Source: Chloroflexaceae bacterium
GTDB taxonomy: Bacteria > Chloroflexota > Chloroflexia > Chloroflexales > Chloroflexaceae
Length of the DNA stretch: 42,018 nucleotides
NCBI GenBank assembly: GCA_025057155.1
Contig: JANWYD010000029.1
Span: forward strand, 1 to 42,018
Direction of reading: 5' to 3'
This document shows, piece by piece, positions 1 to 7,550 of the stretch (the first letter of the stretch is position 1; every line of letters begins with the position of its first letter). The notes beneath the pieces were generated by a model, which was given only the letters and a program-made list of their open reading frames with translations, searched no databases and was not told the DNA's origin. A program made the translations under genes and the position numbers.

Positions 1-35
1 AGGTCAGGGTCTACCTGCCGCTGGCGCAGCGCTGA
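1..35 (+). CDS. C-terminal tail of a truncated gene (unknown product)
   Basis: A reading frame open from the left edge encodes VRVYLPLAQR and stops with TGA at 33-35. Only eleven codons are visible, so no function can be given. The call rests mainly on the strong intrinsic terminator 26 bases downstream, which is what one expects just after a real gene end. Confidence 0.5.
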   Translation, partial: VRVYLPLAQR

Positions 36-61
36 GCGCCGGTTCGGATAGCGGTTCTGCG

Positions 62-98
62 GGGTCCGGGAGCGTTGTATGCTCCCGGACCCTCTTTT
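62..98 (+). terminator. Strong rho-independent terminator
   Basis: A perfect 12-bp stem (GGGTCCGGGAGC at 62-73 paired with 81-92) closes a 7-base loop and is followed by TCTTTT. It sits 26 bases after the stop codon at 35 and would end that transcript. Confidence 0.88.
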
Positions 99-206
99 CC
101 TACCATCCGCCTGTCGCCGCGCGGCGCACAGGCGGTTCTGCAGGAGCGTGTCGCGATGCCGAATACTGCGGCGGGGCGGGTTCTGCCTCCGGGGGCCGGC
201 GGAGAA

Positions 207-336
207 CGCCGCGGGCGAAAGCCCTGGCTGAGCGCTTGCAAGCCCCTGCGGGACTTCCGCGTCCTGAGCTGCGCGCCGCGGGCGAAAGCCCTGGCTGAGC
301 GCTTGCAAGCCCCTGCGGGGCTTCCGCGTCCTAAGC
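207..336. repeat. Two-copy 63-bp tandem direct repeat, 67-bp period
   Basis: Positions 207-269 and 274-336 are identical except for two bases. Each copy carries small internal palindromes (for example GCGCTTGCAAGC). The stretch 99-448 around it shows no convincing gene: the reading frames across it have low-complexity Arg/Ala/Pro-rich translations that follow from the GC content. It is treated as noncoding. Confidence 0.8.
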
Positions 337-448
337 CCGCACCGCCACTGCAAGGATCAGACTGGCATACCGGATTCGCTTCATAATCTGCATATGAAAG
401 CACTGGAGGCGGGCCAGCGGCTCTTTTCACCGCAGGGGCGGTTCCCCC

Positions 449-1588
449 TCAAAGCGCCTGAACCAGCCGATCGAGGCCCGCAGCAAAGGTCGCCGGTTCG
501 GTCAGCGCGGAGAGCAGCAGATGGGCGCCGGGAACGTCGCCGTAGAAGTAGCCGGGATGGACCAGGACGCCCTGATCGAGGAGGCGCAGCGCCAGGGCCT
601 CTTCATCGTCACAGCCGCTGACGGCCGGGAAGAGGTAGTAGCCGCCGTCGGGCGGGCGGACGCGCAGGCGGGGATGGCCGGCCAGGCGTTGCAGGGCCAG
701 GTCGAGGTTGGCCCGCACCCGCGCGGTCATCCGGGCGACGAAGGGCATGCCGTGGACGAAGAGGGCCGGCAGGAGATGCTGGCTCAGGCTGTTGGCGCCC
801 AGGAACGTGTCGTTGAGCAATTCGAGGCGCGGGCCAAAGGGACGCGCGGCGGCATTGAGGGCGATCCAGCCCAGCTTCAGGTCGGGGAGGGCGAAGAGCT
901 TGGAGATGCCGTTGAGGGTAAAAACGGGCAGATCGGGATGCAGGGCGGCGAGGGGCGGCACGTGGGGCACGGCGTAGGTGAAGGCGGCGAACACCTCGTC
1001 GCAGATCACCGGCAGGCCCATGCGGCTGAGGGCCGCGAGGGGGGCCGAGACCACGGCCCCGGTGGGGTTATGGGGCGAGACGATCAGCACGGCGCGGGTG
1101 CGGGCGTCGGCAGCGGCGTGGAGGGCGCGCTCATCAATCGCCCAGCCCTCCTCCTCCCGCAGCGGATAGGAGCGCAGTTCCAGACCGCGGAGGGCGGCCA
1201 GGTATTCGAAGAGCGGGTAGGTGACATTGGGCGCCAGCAGGTTGTCGCCCGGATCGGCCAGGAGGGCGAAGAGCAGGCTGTAGGCTTCGCTGGTGCTGGC
1301 GGTGAGGAACACGTCGTCGGGTTCCAGGGGCAAGGGAGGCGCGCGCCCGGCGTAGTAGGCGACAACAGCGGCGCGGGCCGCCGCGCCGCCCCGCGGGTCG
1401 GGCTGGTAGCGCCGGGTCTCCCAGAAGCTCTCGGCAGCGGCGCGCAGGATGGCCGGAGGGAAGAGGAGGCCCTGGAGGGTCGGGTTGCTGCTGGTCAGGT
1501 CGAGGTAGCCGCCAGCGGCAAGGCGCCGCTGGCGGGCGAGTTCGAGGGGATTGGGGCTGAGATCCAGGTCGCTGAAGACGCCAGGCAT
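449..1588 (-). CDS. PLP-dependent aminotransferase, class I/II
   Basis: This 379-residue protein has the fold-type I aminotransferase layout: the N-terminal SSNPT segment, the SPHNPTG motif, CDEVF for the cofactor-binding aspartate, and GISKLFALPDLKLGW with the Schiff-base lysine in SK. It should transfer an amino group between an amino acid and a 2-oxo acid; the substrate cannot be told from sequence. The start at 1588 (MPGVFSDL) is preferred because the 31 residues upstream in frame are only translated intergenic repeat (AIQNPK units). No clear Shine-Dalgarno precedes it. It is downstream of the LLM oxidoreductase on the same strand, but two hairpins in the 224-bp gap suggest separate transcription. 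Confidence 0.85.
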   Translation of the reverse strand: MPGVFSDLDLSPNPLELARQRRLAAGGYLDLTSSNPTLQGLLFPPAILRAAAESFWETRRYQPDPRGGAAARAAVVAYYAGRAPPLPLEPDDVFLTASTSEAYSLLFALLADPGDNLLAPNVTYPLFEYLAALRGLELRSYPLREEEGWAIDERALHAAADARTRAVLIVSPHNPTGAVVSAPLAALSRMGLPVICDEVFAAFTYAVPHVPPLAALHPDLPVFTLNGISKLFALPDLKLGWIALNAAARPFGPRLELLNDTFLGANSLSQHLLPALFVHGMPFVARMTARVRANLDLALQRLAGHPRLRVRPPDGGYYLFPAVSGCDDEEALALRLLDQGVLVHPGYFYGDVPGAHLLLSALTEPATFAAGLDRLVQAL

Positions 1589-1680
1589 AGGATTTTGGAT
1601 TGCGGATTTTGGATTGCCAAGTGCTGAAGGCGCCAGGCGTAGGGGTTTTGGATTTTGGATTGCCGTATATGGTGACGCCA
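1571..1680. repeat. Duplicated gene start plus GGATTTT-type intergenic repeat
   Basis: The first 20 bases around the aminotransferase start (1571-1590) recur at 1623-1642 with two changes. Each copy is followed by short GGATTTTGGATTG units. The second ends in GGATTGCCGTATATGG (1657-1672), which recurs exactly, inverted, at 7862-7877 and in degenerate form at 36931-36946. Confidence 0.8.
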
Positions 1681-1730
1681 TTCAATGGTCTGTAACGTAA
1701 GTTTTCTGGCATTTCCGCGCCTCTCCCAGA

Positions 1731-1777
1731 CTCCCCCGTTGGGGGAGGAGCCGGACTCCCTCCCCCGGCGGGGGAGG
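1731..1777 (-). terminator. Twin GC-rich hairpins after the LLM oxidoreductase gene
   Basis: CTCCCCC-GTT-GGGGGAG (1731-1747) and CCTCCCCC-GGC-GGGGGAGG (1759-1777) are two perfect hairpins downstream of the minus-strand gene ending at 1813. Neither has a T run, so termination is a guess; they may be repeats. Confidence 0.45.
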
Positions 1778-1812
1778 TTCGGGGAGGGGGCAGAGTTACC
1801 GAAGGCTTTTCT

Positions 1813-2835
1813 CTACCCGCTGACGTCGCGCACCAGGCGGCGCCAGAACTCGTCCATCTGGCCGGGGACGAAGGGCATGTACAGGCTGATGCGGTCGAGC
1901 AGGCCGTCGTAGCGCTGGCGCAGGGCCGCGCCCAGCTCGCCGGGGGAGGCTTCGACGGCGAAGGTCGCCAGCATCTCATCACTCACCAGGCCGGGCATAT
2001 CGGCCCAGCGCTGCTGGGCGGCCAGTTGCGACAGGCGCTCGCCGACCTCGCCCCAGCCGTGGCAGTCGAGCACGGGCCGGTAGGTGGGGGTGGAGCCGTA
2101 GAAGGCGATCTGCTGCCGCACAAAGGCGCGCATGCGCTCGGTGCTCTCACGGTCGAGACCGGTGATAACCAGGGGGCTGCCGGCCAGGGCGCACGCCGCG
2201 GGATCGCGCCCGGCCCTGCGGGCGCCCTCGGCGATCTGGGGGCGCAGATGCTCGCGCAGGTACTTCGCGCTGTTAAGCGGGTGGGCGTGAAACCCGTCGC
2301 AGAGTTCGCCGGCCAGTTGCGCCAGGCGCTCGTTGACCCCGGCGATGTAAATCGGAATATTGGGATGGTCAATTTTGCCGGGGTTGAAGAATGGCAGCAT
2401 CAGCGTATGCTGGTAGAACTTTCCCCGGTAATTCAGGCGGCCATTGCCCTGAAAGCTCTGCCAGATGGCCCGCAGGGCCAGCACGTAATCGCGCAGCCGT
2501 TCGACCGGCTGATCGAAGCTGGCGCTGAAGCGACGCTCGATGTGGGCGCGCACCTGGGTGCCCAGGCCCAGGATGAAGCGGCCCCGGGAGAATGCCGCCA
2601 GATCCCAGGCGATCTGGGCGGTCACCATCGGGCTGCGGGGAAAGGCGATGGCGACCGCGGTGCCGAGGCCGAGGCGGCTGGTATGTTCGGCGGCGATGGT
2701 CAGGGGCAGGAAGGGATTGTGAGCGGTTTCGGGAGCCCAGAGGGCGGCGAAGCCCAGAGCCTCGGCGGAGCGGGCCACTTCGGCGGCGACCGGCAGGGGG
2801 TTGGCATCCACCATGAACCCGACATCGAGCAGCAT
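1813..2835 (-). CDS. LLM-class (F420-dependent-like) flavin oxidoreductase
   Basis: The 340-residue product is a luciferase-like monooxygenase-fold protein. Typical segments are the N-terminal DVGFMVDANP strand, LGFAALWAPETAHNPFLPLTIAAEHT, LGLGTAVAIAFPRSPMVTAQIAWDLAAFSRGRF, GLGTQVRAHIERRF and PIYIAGVNERLAQLAGE. The pattern is closest to the F420-dependent MSMEG_2256-type family, but F420 versus FMN use cannot be settled from sequence. The start at 2835 is chosen for the GAGGAGG ribosome-binding site 6 bases upstream; a longer in-frame extension is only an antisense-like translation of the neighbour. It begins 13 bp after the HAS-barrel gene, so it is probably cotranscribed with nurA, though no functional link is known. 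Confidence 0.88.
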   Translation of the reverse strand: MLLDVGFMVDANPLPVAAEVARSAEALGFAALWAPETAHNPFLPLTIAAEHTSRLGLGTAVAIAFPRSPMVTAQIAWDLAAFSRGRFILGLGTQVRAHIERRFSASFDQPVERLRDYVLALRAIWQSFQGNGRLNYRGKFYQHTLMLPFFNPGKIDHPNIPIYIAGVNERLAQLAGELCDGFHAHPLNSAKYLREHLRPQIAEGARRAGRDPAACALAGSPLVITGLDRESTERMRAFVRQQIAFYGSTPTYRPVLDCHGWGEVGERLSQLAAQQRWADMPGLVSDEMLATFAVEASPGELGAALRQRYDGLLDRISLYMPFVPGQMDEFWRRLVRDVSG

Positions 2836-2848
2836 AGGTTCCTCCTCA

Positions 2849-3457
2849 TCAGGGCCGGATGCGCCGCAGCAGAGCCACGAGCCGGTCGTGCTCGTCTTTG
2901 AGCAGGCCGGCGAGATCGCGCCCGGCGCGCACCAGGTAGTCGTGGCGATCGGGGCGCGCCCGCGCCACGGCGCGGATGGCGGCGGCGAGCAGTTCGTCGC
3001 CGGGGACGGGGGTGGCGAAGAGCACGGCGCGGAAGAAGTCGTTCCGCGCGGAGAAGCGCAGCAGTTCGTCGGCGTCGCAGGCGTAGACCGAGTAATGCAC
3101 CGGCGGCGGCTGGGGCGGGAGGTACTGGTAGATCGTCTCACCTTCGGCAAAACCTACGATGAGGGCCGAGAACTCGGTTTGCAGCACCTCGGCCAGGTCG
3201 GGGTTCTCGGCATAGATCTCTTCATCGTACAACTCGCGCCCGCTGTAGGTGCGCCCGCGGACCACAGCGCGGCCCCCCGGCTCGCGGCTGCCGGTGCGGA
3301 TCTCGTACACCAGGCCATAAACGGCCAGGCCCTCGCTGCGGGTGGCCGCCCGCACCAGGGCGCCGAAGGGCGGGGCGGCCAGCAGTTCGTAGGCGCCCGC
3401 CGTGAAGCGGGTGGTGGATGACTCGATGATCTCGCCGATGCGCCGGGTGGTTATCAC
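2849..3457 (-). CDS. HAS-barrel domain protein linked to NurA
   Basis: This 202-residue protein opens with IGEIIESSTTRFTAGAYELL...GALVRA...YGLVYEI. That is the small beta-barrel found at the N terminus of HerA-type DNA translocases and ATP synthase beta subunits (HAS barrel). The rest is helical with no Walker motifs, so it is not HerA itself. The GTG start at 3457 overlaps the nurA stop as GTGA, which implies translational coupling; the longer in-frame start at 3628 lies inside nurA and is rejected. By family knowledge, HAS-barrel proteins beside NurA are thought to act with a HerA/NurA end-resection machine. A role as barrel subunit or adaptor here is inference. Confidence 0.75.
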   Translation of the reverse strand: MITTRRIGEIIESSTTRFTAGAYELLAAPPFGALVRAATRSEGLAVYGLVYEIRTGSREPGGRAVVRGRTYSGRELYDEEIYAENPDLAEVLQTEFSALIVGFAEGETIYQYLPPQPPPVHYSVYACDADELLRFSARNDFFRAVLFATPVPGDELLAAAIRAVARARPDRHDYLVRAGRDLAGLLKDEHDRLVALLRRIRP

Positions 3458-4662
3458 AGCCGGGTGAACTCCTTGCTCTCGCGTTTGGCGGAAATGGCGC
3501 CGTCGGCTTCGGCGCGGGCAAGGCTGCTTTCGAGCATACGCTCGAAGGCCCGCCGGTCCGCCGCGCGGATCACCGCCTGCTCGTGAGCGCGGGCGAGGGC
3601 CACGGGGTAGCCTCCCCCGCGAAGGCACTGATCATACACCAGGCTATGCACCAGGTCAACCTGTTCGGGCGCGGAGGCCACCCACTGCGGGATCTCGACC
3701 CGGCACACCTCCCGCCCGACGCGCAGGTGAAAGAAGTGGATGCAGTGGGGGCCGTAGCGCTCGATGTTGATGGTGCTCATCGAGACGAACAACGGCCCGC
3801 GCTGGCCCTCGGCAAGGCGGGGGCCGAGCACATCGGCGTCAACCAGGCCCTGGCAGAGAGCGCACGACGGCTCGCGCCCGACGCGGACGTCGCTGCACTC
3901 GGCGCAACGGGCGCCGCGGCTGGCGGCCACGTCCACATCCGGGCAGAACATCAGCCGGATGGCGCCGACCACCTCGGGGGAGCGGGGACGGCTGATGTAC
4001 GACGCGGTCGGGATGCCGCGGGCGCGCATGCGCTCCAGATAGCCCAGGTACTGCCCCAGAAAGCGCTCCTGGACGAAGCGCTCGGCCCCGGCGAGCGCCC
4101 AGCGCACAAGGGTGCCATCTTGCAGCGCCAGGGCGGGCAGGGCGCCGTCGAGGAACGTCTCGGCCAGATCGGCCAGGGCCAGACCCTCTTCAACATCACG
4201 GCGGGCGCTCAGGTAGTTGCCCTCGATGAGCACGCGGCGGGCGCCATCGCTGAGGTAGAGGTCCTCCTCGCGGTAGTAGAGGGCGGGCCGCGAGCCAAGG
4301 CGCGCGGCGGGGCGCTGGCCGTAGCGGATGAAGACGTGGCCGATATTGATCAGGTAGCAGGCCACGCTGCCGTGGCGATCCAGATCGATCTGCGAGCCAT
4401 CGGTGGCGACCACGGCATAGGCTGGCGGGCAGGCGGGCAAGTCGCGCACGGTGTCGAGGCGCTCGACGGGCCGGGCAAGCAACCAGTTTGCCGTGTCGCG
4501 GCTCAGATCTACCGCCCGCGTCCAGCGCCCCTCCTCACCGGCGGCGGCCAGATAGCGCTCGCGGGCCCGGGCGGCGCGCTGCGCCGCGCTGGCGGCGGTG
4601 CGCACCGCGGCGCCGCTCAACTCGCGGACTTGCCGGCTTAAGGCCGCCAGATCCAGCCCCAT
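3454..4662 (-). CDS. nurA: NurA-domain nuclease
   Basis: The 402-residue protein carries NurA motifs: VVATDGSQIDLDRH (Asp88, expected metal ligand), LALQDGTLVRW (Asp182) and the C-terminal HFFHLRVGREVCRVEIPQWV block ending near a conserved His in DLVHSLVYDQC. NurA is a 5'-3' exonuclease and endonuclease that works with the HerA helicase in DNA end resection. A cluster CAEC...CALC (about residues 285-305) looks like a four-cysteine zinc site inserted in the domain. The start at 4662 has AAGGAG 7-8 bases upstream; the ORF extends further, but those residues do not fit the family. It leads an apparent operon with the HAS-barrel and LLM genes. No HerA ATPase gene is in the window. Confidence 0.88.
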   Translation of the reverse strand: MGLDLAALSRQVRELSGAAVRTAASAAQRAARARERYLAAAGEEGRWTRAVDLSRDTANWLLARPVERLDTVRDLPACPPAYAVVATDGSQIDLDRHGSVACYLINIGHVFIRYGQRPAARLGSRPALYYREEDLYLSDGARRVLIEGNYLSARRDVEEGLALADLAETFLDGALPALALQDGTLVRWALAGAERFVQERFLGQYLGYLERMRARGIPTASYISRPRSPEVVGAIRLMFCPDVDVAASRGARCAECSDVRVGREPSCALCQGLVDADVLGPRLAEGQRGPLFVSMSTINIERYGPHCIHFFHLRVGREVCRVEIPQWVASAPEQVDLVHSLVYDQCLRGGGYPVALARAHEQAVIRAADRRAFERMLESSLARAEADGAISAKRESKEFTRL

Positions 4663-4815
4663 CCGCGGCTCCTTTCCGGTCATCCAGGGGGCTTCGCCGC
4701 ACATCAACGGAATGATCCATGTCTGCCCAAGCATAGGACATTTGTTTCGAGTTGTCAATTGGTCTGGACGAGAGTGATGCACAAACTGGCAACTCAGGCT
4801 GCCCTGTCTGTGGCC

Positions 4816-4846
4816 TGTGGGAGCAACTCTGAGGGCTGCTCCCACA
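4816..4846. repeat. Perfect 10-bp hairpin between nurA and the META lipoprotein gene
   Basis: TGTGGGAGCA (4816-4825) pairs exactly with TGCTCCCACA (4837-4846) around an 11-base loop. It lies between two divergent genes, so it is not a terminator for either. It could be a repeat unit or an operator. Confidence 0.6.
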
Positions 4847-4965
4847 AGGAAAACCAGATCTCTCTGCTGCTGGCGGAACTTTCCAGCCCGCTGGCGCGTC
4901 TTGAGGTCGTATATTATGGTACTGGCCGGGCCGGTCCGGTGACCGGCTCACAAGGAGCAAGGCAA

Positions 4966-5784
4966 ATGGCATCACGGATGGTCGCAGTTATCCTGGCGAT
5001 GGCAACGGCTCTCGCCCTGACAGCATGCGGGGTGGGAACAATGACAACAACGGCGACAGAATCTCCCCTTGGCGGCACGAGCTGGCTGCTAGAGAGCCTG
5101 AACGGCGCGCCGCCGCTTCCCGACACGCAGGTGACCTTGAACTTCGAGGCGGACGGCTTCGCTGGCACTGATGGATGCAACCAGTACCGGGGATCGTACC
5201 AGGTGAATGGCGAGCGCATCACCATCAAGGACTCGATCGCCAGCACGATGATGGCCTGCCCGGAGCCGATCATGCAGCAGGCGACGGCCTACTACGAAGC
5301 GCTGAAACAGGCGGCCAGCTTCAAGGTTGATGGCCAGCAACTGACGCTGCTGAGCGAGAGCGGCGAGGTTACGGCGACCTTCGTTGCCCAGAGCCGCGCG
5401 TTGAGCGGCACAAGCTGGACAGTAACCGGCTATAACAACGGCAAGCAGGCTGTAGTGAGCGTGCTGAACGGTTCGACGCTCACGCTGGTCTTCGGCGCGG
5501 ATGGCCAGCTCAGCGGCTCGGCCGGGTGCAACAACTACACCGGGTCCTATGAGGTCGCGGATCAGAGCCTGCGGATCGGCCCGCTAGCGAGCACGAAGAG
5601 GCTCTGCAACGAGCCGGAGGGGGTGATGGAGCAGGAGACGCAGTTCCTGGAGGCCCTGGGTACGGCGGTGACGTACCGCATTGACGGCGACCGGCTGGAG
5701 CTGCGCACCGGCGACGGGGCCATGGCAGTGACGGCTGTGCGCGCCGCCCCCGCTGCCGCGACGCCCGCCGGCGCCCGCGGGTGA
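4966..5784 (+). CDS. Secreted lipoprotein with two META (HslJ-like) domains
   Basis: The 272-residue protein starts with a lipoprotein signal ending in LTAC (lipobox, Cys about residue 22). Two META/DUF306 domains follow. The first is GTSWLLESLNG...FEADGFAGTDGCNQYRGSYQV...STMMACPEP. The second is GTSWTVTGYNN...FGADGQLSGSAGCNNYTGSYEV...STKRLCNEP. The family includes the heat-shock protein HslJ, and its biochemical role is poorly known. The two copies share the G-CN-Y-G-Y core and a later Cys, which suggests one disulphide per domain. The start at 4966 has AAGGAG 8 bases upstream. A TATTAT sequence at 4912-4917 may be the -10 element, but no good -35 goes with it. Confidence 0.92.
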   Translation: MASRMVAVILAMATALALTACGVGTMTTTATESPLGGTSWLLESLNGAPPLPDTQVTLNFEADGFAGTDGCNQYRGSYQVNGERITIKDSIASTMMACPEPIMQQATAYYEALKQAASFKVDGQQLTLLSESGEVTATFVAQSRALSGTSWTVTGYNNGKQAVVSVLNGSTLTLVFGADGQLSGSAGCNNYTGSYEVADQSLRIGPLASTKRLCNEPEGVMEQETQFLEALGTAVTYRIDGDRLELRTGDGAMAVTAVRAAPAAATPAGARG

Positions 5785-5881
5785 TCGTCAGACAGCAGAC
5801 CAGGAGGAGGGAAGGGGCCAACTCTTCCAGGTTCTTGAAACGCTCGGGAGAGGGGTTGCGCTCGGCGAGCGGCTGTCATAC

Positions 5882-6244
5882 GTGTGGTTCAACGACGCAC
5901 GTTGTGGAGAAGGCAAAGGAAATCTGCCCATTCTTACTACCGGGGCCGGCGTTGACACCCGTGACGTCTACACGCTCGCGGTGAGCCCGGGCGAGAGTGG
6001 GGCTGCTGGAAGCAAATTCACCTTCGCAAGCAACATCTTTGCCGGCAACGAGCCGGTTTCGGCGTGGTACAATCTGCCTGATGCTTCGGTCCGCGCGGTT
6101 GGCGACTTTCGGGCCGACGCCGATGGGAAGTTAAGCGTCACATTCACCGCTCCTGGTACGCTTGCCCCCGGCACTTACTCGATGGTGTTGTACGGCCAGC
6201 GTACCGAGCTCACGGCGGTCGCGCGCTTTACGATTACACGCTGA
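5882..6244 (+). CDS. Possible remnant of a secreted repeat-domain protein
   Basis: The reading frame ends in a beta-rich segment (SKFTFASNIFAGNEPVSAW, then AVGDFRADADGKLSVTFTAP, then GTYSMVLYGQ and AVARFTITR). This looks like one Ig-like repeat unit of a larger exported protein. The frame is open upstream to the previous gene stop, and the region GERLSYVWFNDA could be a decayed earlier unit. There is no signal peptide, no good ribosome-binding site before the GTG at 5882, and no other domain. I read it as a fragment left by deletion, although a small real gene is possible. Confidence 0.4.
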   Translation: MWFNDARCGEGKGNLPILTTGAGVDTRDVYTLAVSPGESGAAGSKFTFASNIFAGNEPVSAWYNLPDASVRAVGDFRADADGKLSVTFTAPGTLAPGTYSMVLYGQRTELTAVARFTITR

Positions 6245-6289
6245 CCGTCTTTCCATCCCGTGTGGGCCGAGGGCGTTTGTTGCGGATCA

Positions 6290-6374
6290 GGGGCGCGGAG
6301 AGGCGGCGTCCTCTCTCAGGGAGAGGTATGGGCTAGAAAACCCTCCCTGCGAGGATGGCGCCTCTCCGCGCCCC
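6290..6374. repeat. 85-bp near-perfect inverted repeat with a nested hairpin
   Basis: GGGGCGCGGAGAGGCG (6290-6305) is exactly complementary to 6359-6374. The next eight bases pair with three mismatches, and an inner CAGGGAG/CTCCCTG pair (6317-6323, 6343-6349) closes the loop. A similar CCGCGCCTCTCCGCGCCC string occurs at about 12370-12387. It looks like a small palindromic repetitive element between genes. Confidence 0.7.
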
Positions 6375-6449
6375 TCTCGCTGCCCGCGGCGGTGTCTGAC
6401 AGGCGCGAGCCACGGGCCGGCAGAGCCGGCTGTCCTGCTTCTGGCCAGC

Positions 6450-7019
6450 ATGATGAGCGACACACAACCCACACCTGTGCGCCGCGTGGTCTTCTTCGGC
6501 GACTCGCGGGCCGACTGGTGGCTGCCCCCGCAGGCGCCGGGGTTTATGTTCATTAACACTGGAGTCCCCGGCGCCGGGGCGGGCTACCTGGCGCGGCGCT
6601 TCACAGCGATGGTCGCGCCGCTGCGCCCGGCGATCGTCGTGCTACAACTGGGGGTCAACGACCTGGCCGCCAGGTGGCCGGACCCGGCGACCCAGGAGGC
6701 GGTGGTCGAGGCGATTACGGCAGTGGTGGCCGAGGCGCGCGCGCTAGGGACGGAGGTAATCTTGACGACGATCTTCCCCCTGGCCCGCGGCCTCTGGGCC
6801 GATCCGGCGACTCAGGAGGCCATCGCTGCCGTCAACGAGCGGCTCGGCGCGTTAGCCGGCGCCGGGGTGCGGGTGCTCGACAGCGCCGCCATCCTCTGCG
6901 GGCCCGATGGCTACGTTCTCGACCGCTATGCCGATGACGAGTTGCACCTGAGCGCGGCGGGGTACGCGGCCCTGAACGCCGCGCTGCTGCCGTTGCTCGG
7001 CGGGGCAGCCGTTGGGTGA
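6450..7019 (+). CDS. SGNH/GDSL-type hydrolase
   Basis: The 189-residue protein has the SGNH blocks: FFGDSRADWW (nucleophile Ser19 in GDS), a Gly in block II (GVPGAGAGYL), LQLGVNDLAAR (block III Asn), and DDELHLSAAGYAALN with the Asp-x-x-His pair. Such enzymes hydrolyse esters of lipids, acyl chains or carbohydrates; the substrate is unknown. No signal peptide is visible at the chosen start, so it would act in the cytoplasm. The start at 6450 (or the adjacent ATG at 6453) is where family similarity begins. The ORF extends 96 codons upstream through repeat DNA, which I reject. No clear Shine-Dalgarno is present. Confidence 0.88.
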   Translation: MMSDTQPTPVRRVVFFGDSRADWWLPPQAPGFMFINTGVPGAGAGYLARRFTAMVAPLRPAIVVLQLGVNDLAARWPDPATQEAVVEAITAVVAEARALGTEVILTTIFPLARGLWADPATQEAIAAVNERLGALAGAGVRVLDSAAILCGPDGYVLDRYADDELHLSAAGYAALNAALLPLLGGAAVG

Positions 7020-7320
7020 GTGGCGAGTTGACTGATCATATTCTCCTGCGAGACAATCTGCGGGAGCGTCGTGCCGTGGGCATTACCCTGTTCGACTATT
7101 CAATGCAATGATAAGGGCGCACTTGATGCGCTCGGCAAGCTCACGCTGAGCCACCCGGCGCCAACAAGAACGTTCGCGACGTGGGGCGCGCGCCGCCCCG
7201 CCGCCCCCGGACGGGATGCCGCTGCCGCGGGGTGCGGTGGCGCCCCATATCGGCCGGGCGACCTCCGGGTGGGGGCGTGGGGCGACCCGCCCCGATGGGG
7301 ACGGCCCGCCCCGATGGGCG

Positions 7321-7357
7321 TGGCGTAGAGACGGCCCGCCGGGCCGTCTCTACGCCA
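7321..7357. repeat. 37-bp perfect palindrome
   Basis: TGGCGTAGAGACGGCCCG (7321-7338) and its exact complement (7340-7357) flank one central C. As RNA or cruciform it would give an 18-bp stem. It looks like a REP-type element rather than a terminator, because no T run follows and the nearest upstream gene ends 300 bp away. Confidence 0.85.
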
Positions 7358-7475
7358 CCGATGGGGGAATGGCCTTCACGGAAGGGCGCGGCCGTTCCGG
7401 GGGGCCGTGGGCGGGCGACCCCGGGTGGCCGCCGCGCGGGGCAGGGTCCCAAACCCGCCCCTCGGCAGGGCATGG

Positions 7476-7490
7476 GGAAACCAGGTTTCC
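7476..7490. repeat. REP-like palindrome GGAAACC-A-GGTTTCC
   Basis: A perfect 7+1+7 palindrome. Related elements occur at 28245-28261 (8+1+8) and in variant form at 15075-15093, each embedded in similar G/C-rich flanks between genes. Confidence 0.6.
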
Positions 7491-7550
7491 TGACCCTCCA
7501 CCAGGCGGATGTGATATCGTTTTGTGATAATCTCTCGGACTAAGATAAGG

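Larger units (their letters stand above)
7020..7550. other. Gene-free interval with palindromic repeats
   Basis: No convincing coding sequence is seen here. The interval contains iterated GCCCGCCCCGATGGG units (about 7287-7318), the 37-bp palindrome at 7321-7357 and the GGAAACCAGGTTTCC palindrome at 7476-7490. At its right end is a possible extended -10 element (TGtGATAAT, 7523-7531) before the short ORF at 7551. Confidence 0.6.

Noticed and set aside
207-336. Possible CRISPR array
   Set aside because: There are only two units, they are 63 bp long with a 4-bp spacer, and no cas genes are present.
521-1627. 368-codon plus-strand frame opposite the aminotransferase
   Set aside because: Gly/Gln/Glu-rich shadow frame. 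The minus strand carries the SPHNPTG and SK motifs.
449-1681. Longer aminotransferase starting at 1681
   Set aside because: The extra N-terminal residues are only the translated GGATTTTGGATTG repeat and its duplicated gene start.
4901-4917. TTGAGG...TATTAT as a promoter for the META lipoprotein
   Set aside because: The two hexamers are 5 bp apart, far too close for a sigma70 promoter; only the -10 could be real.
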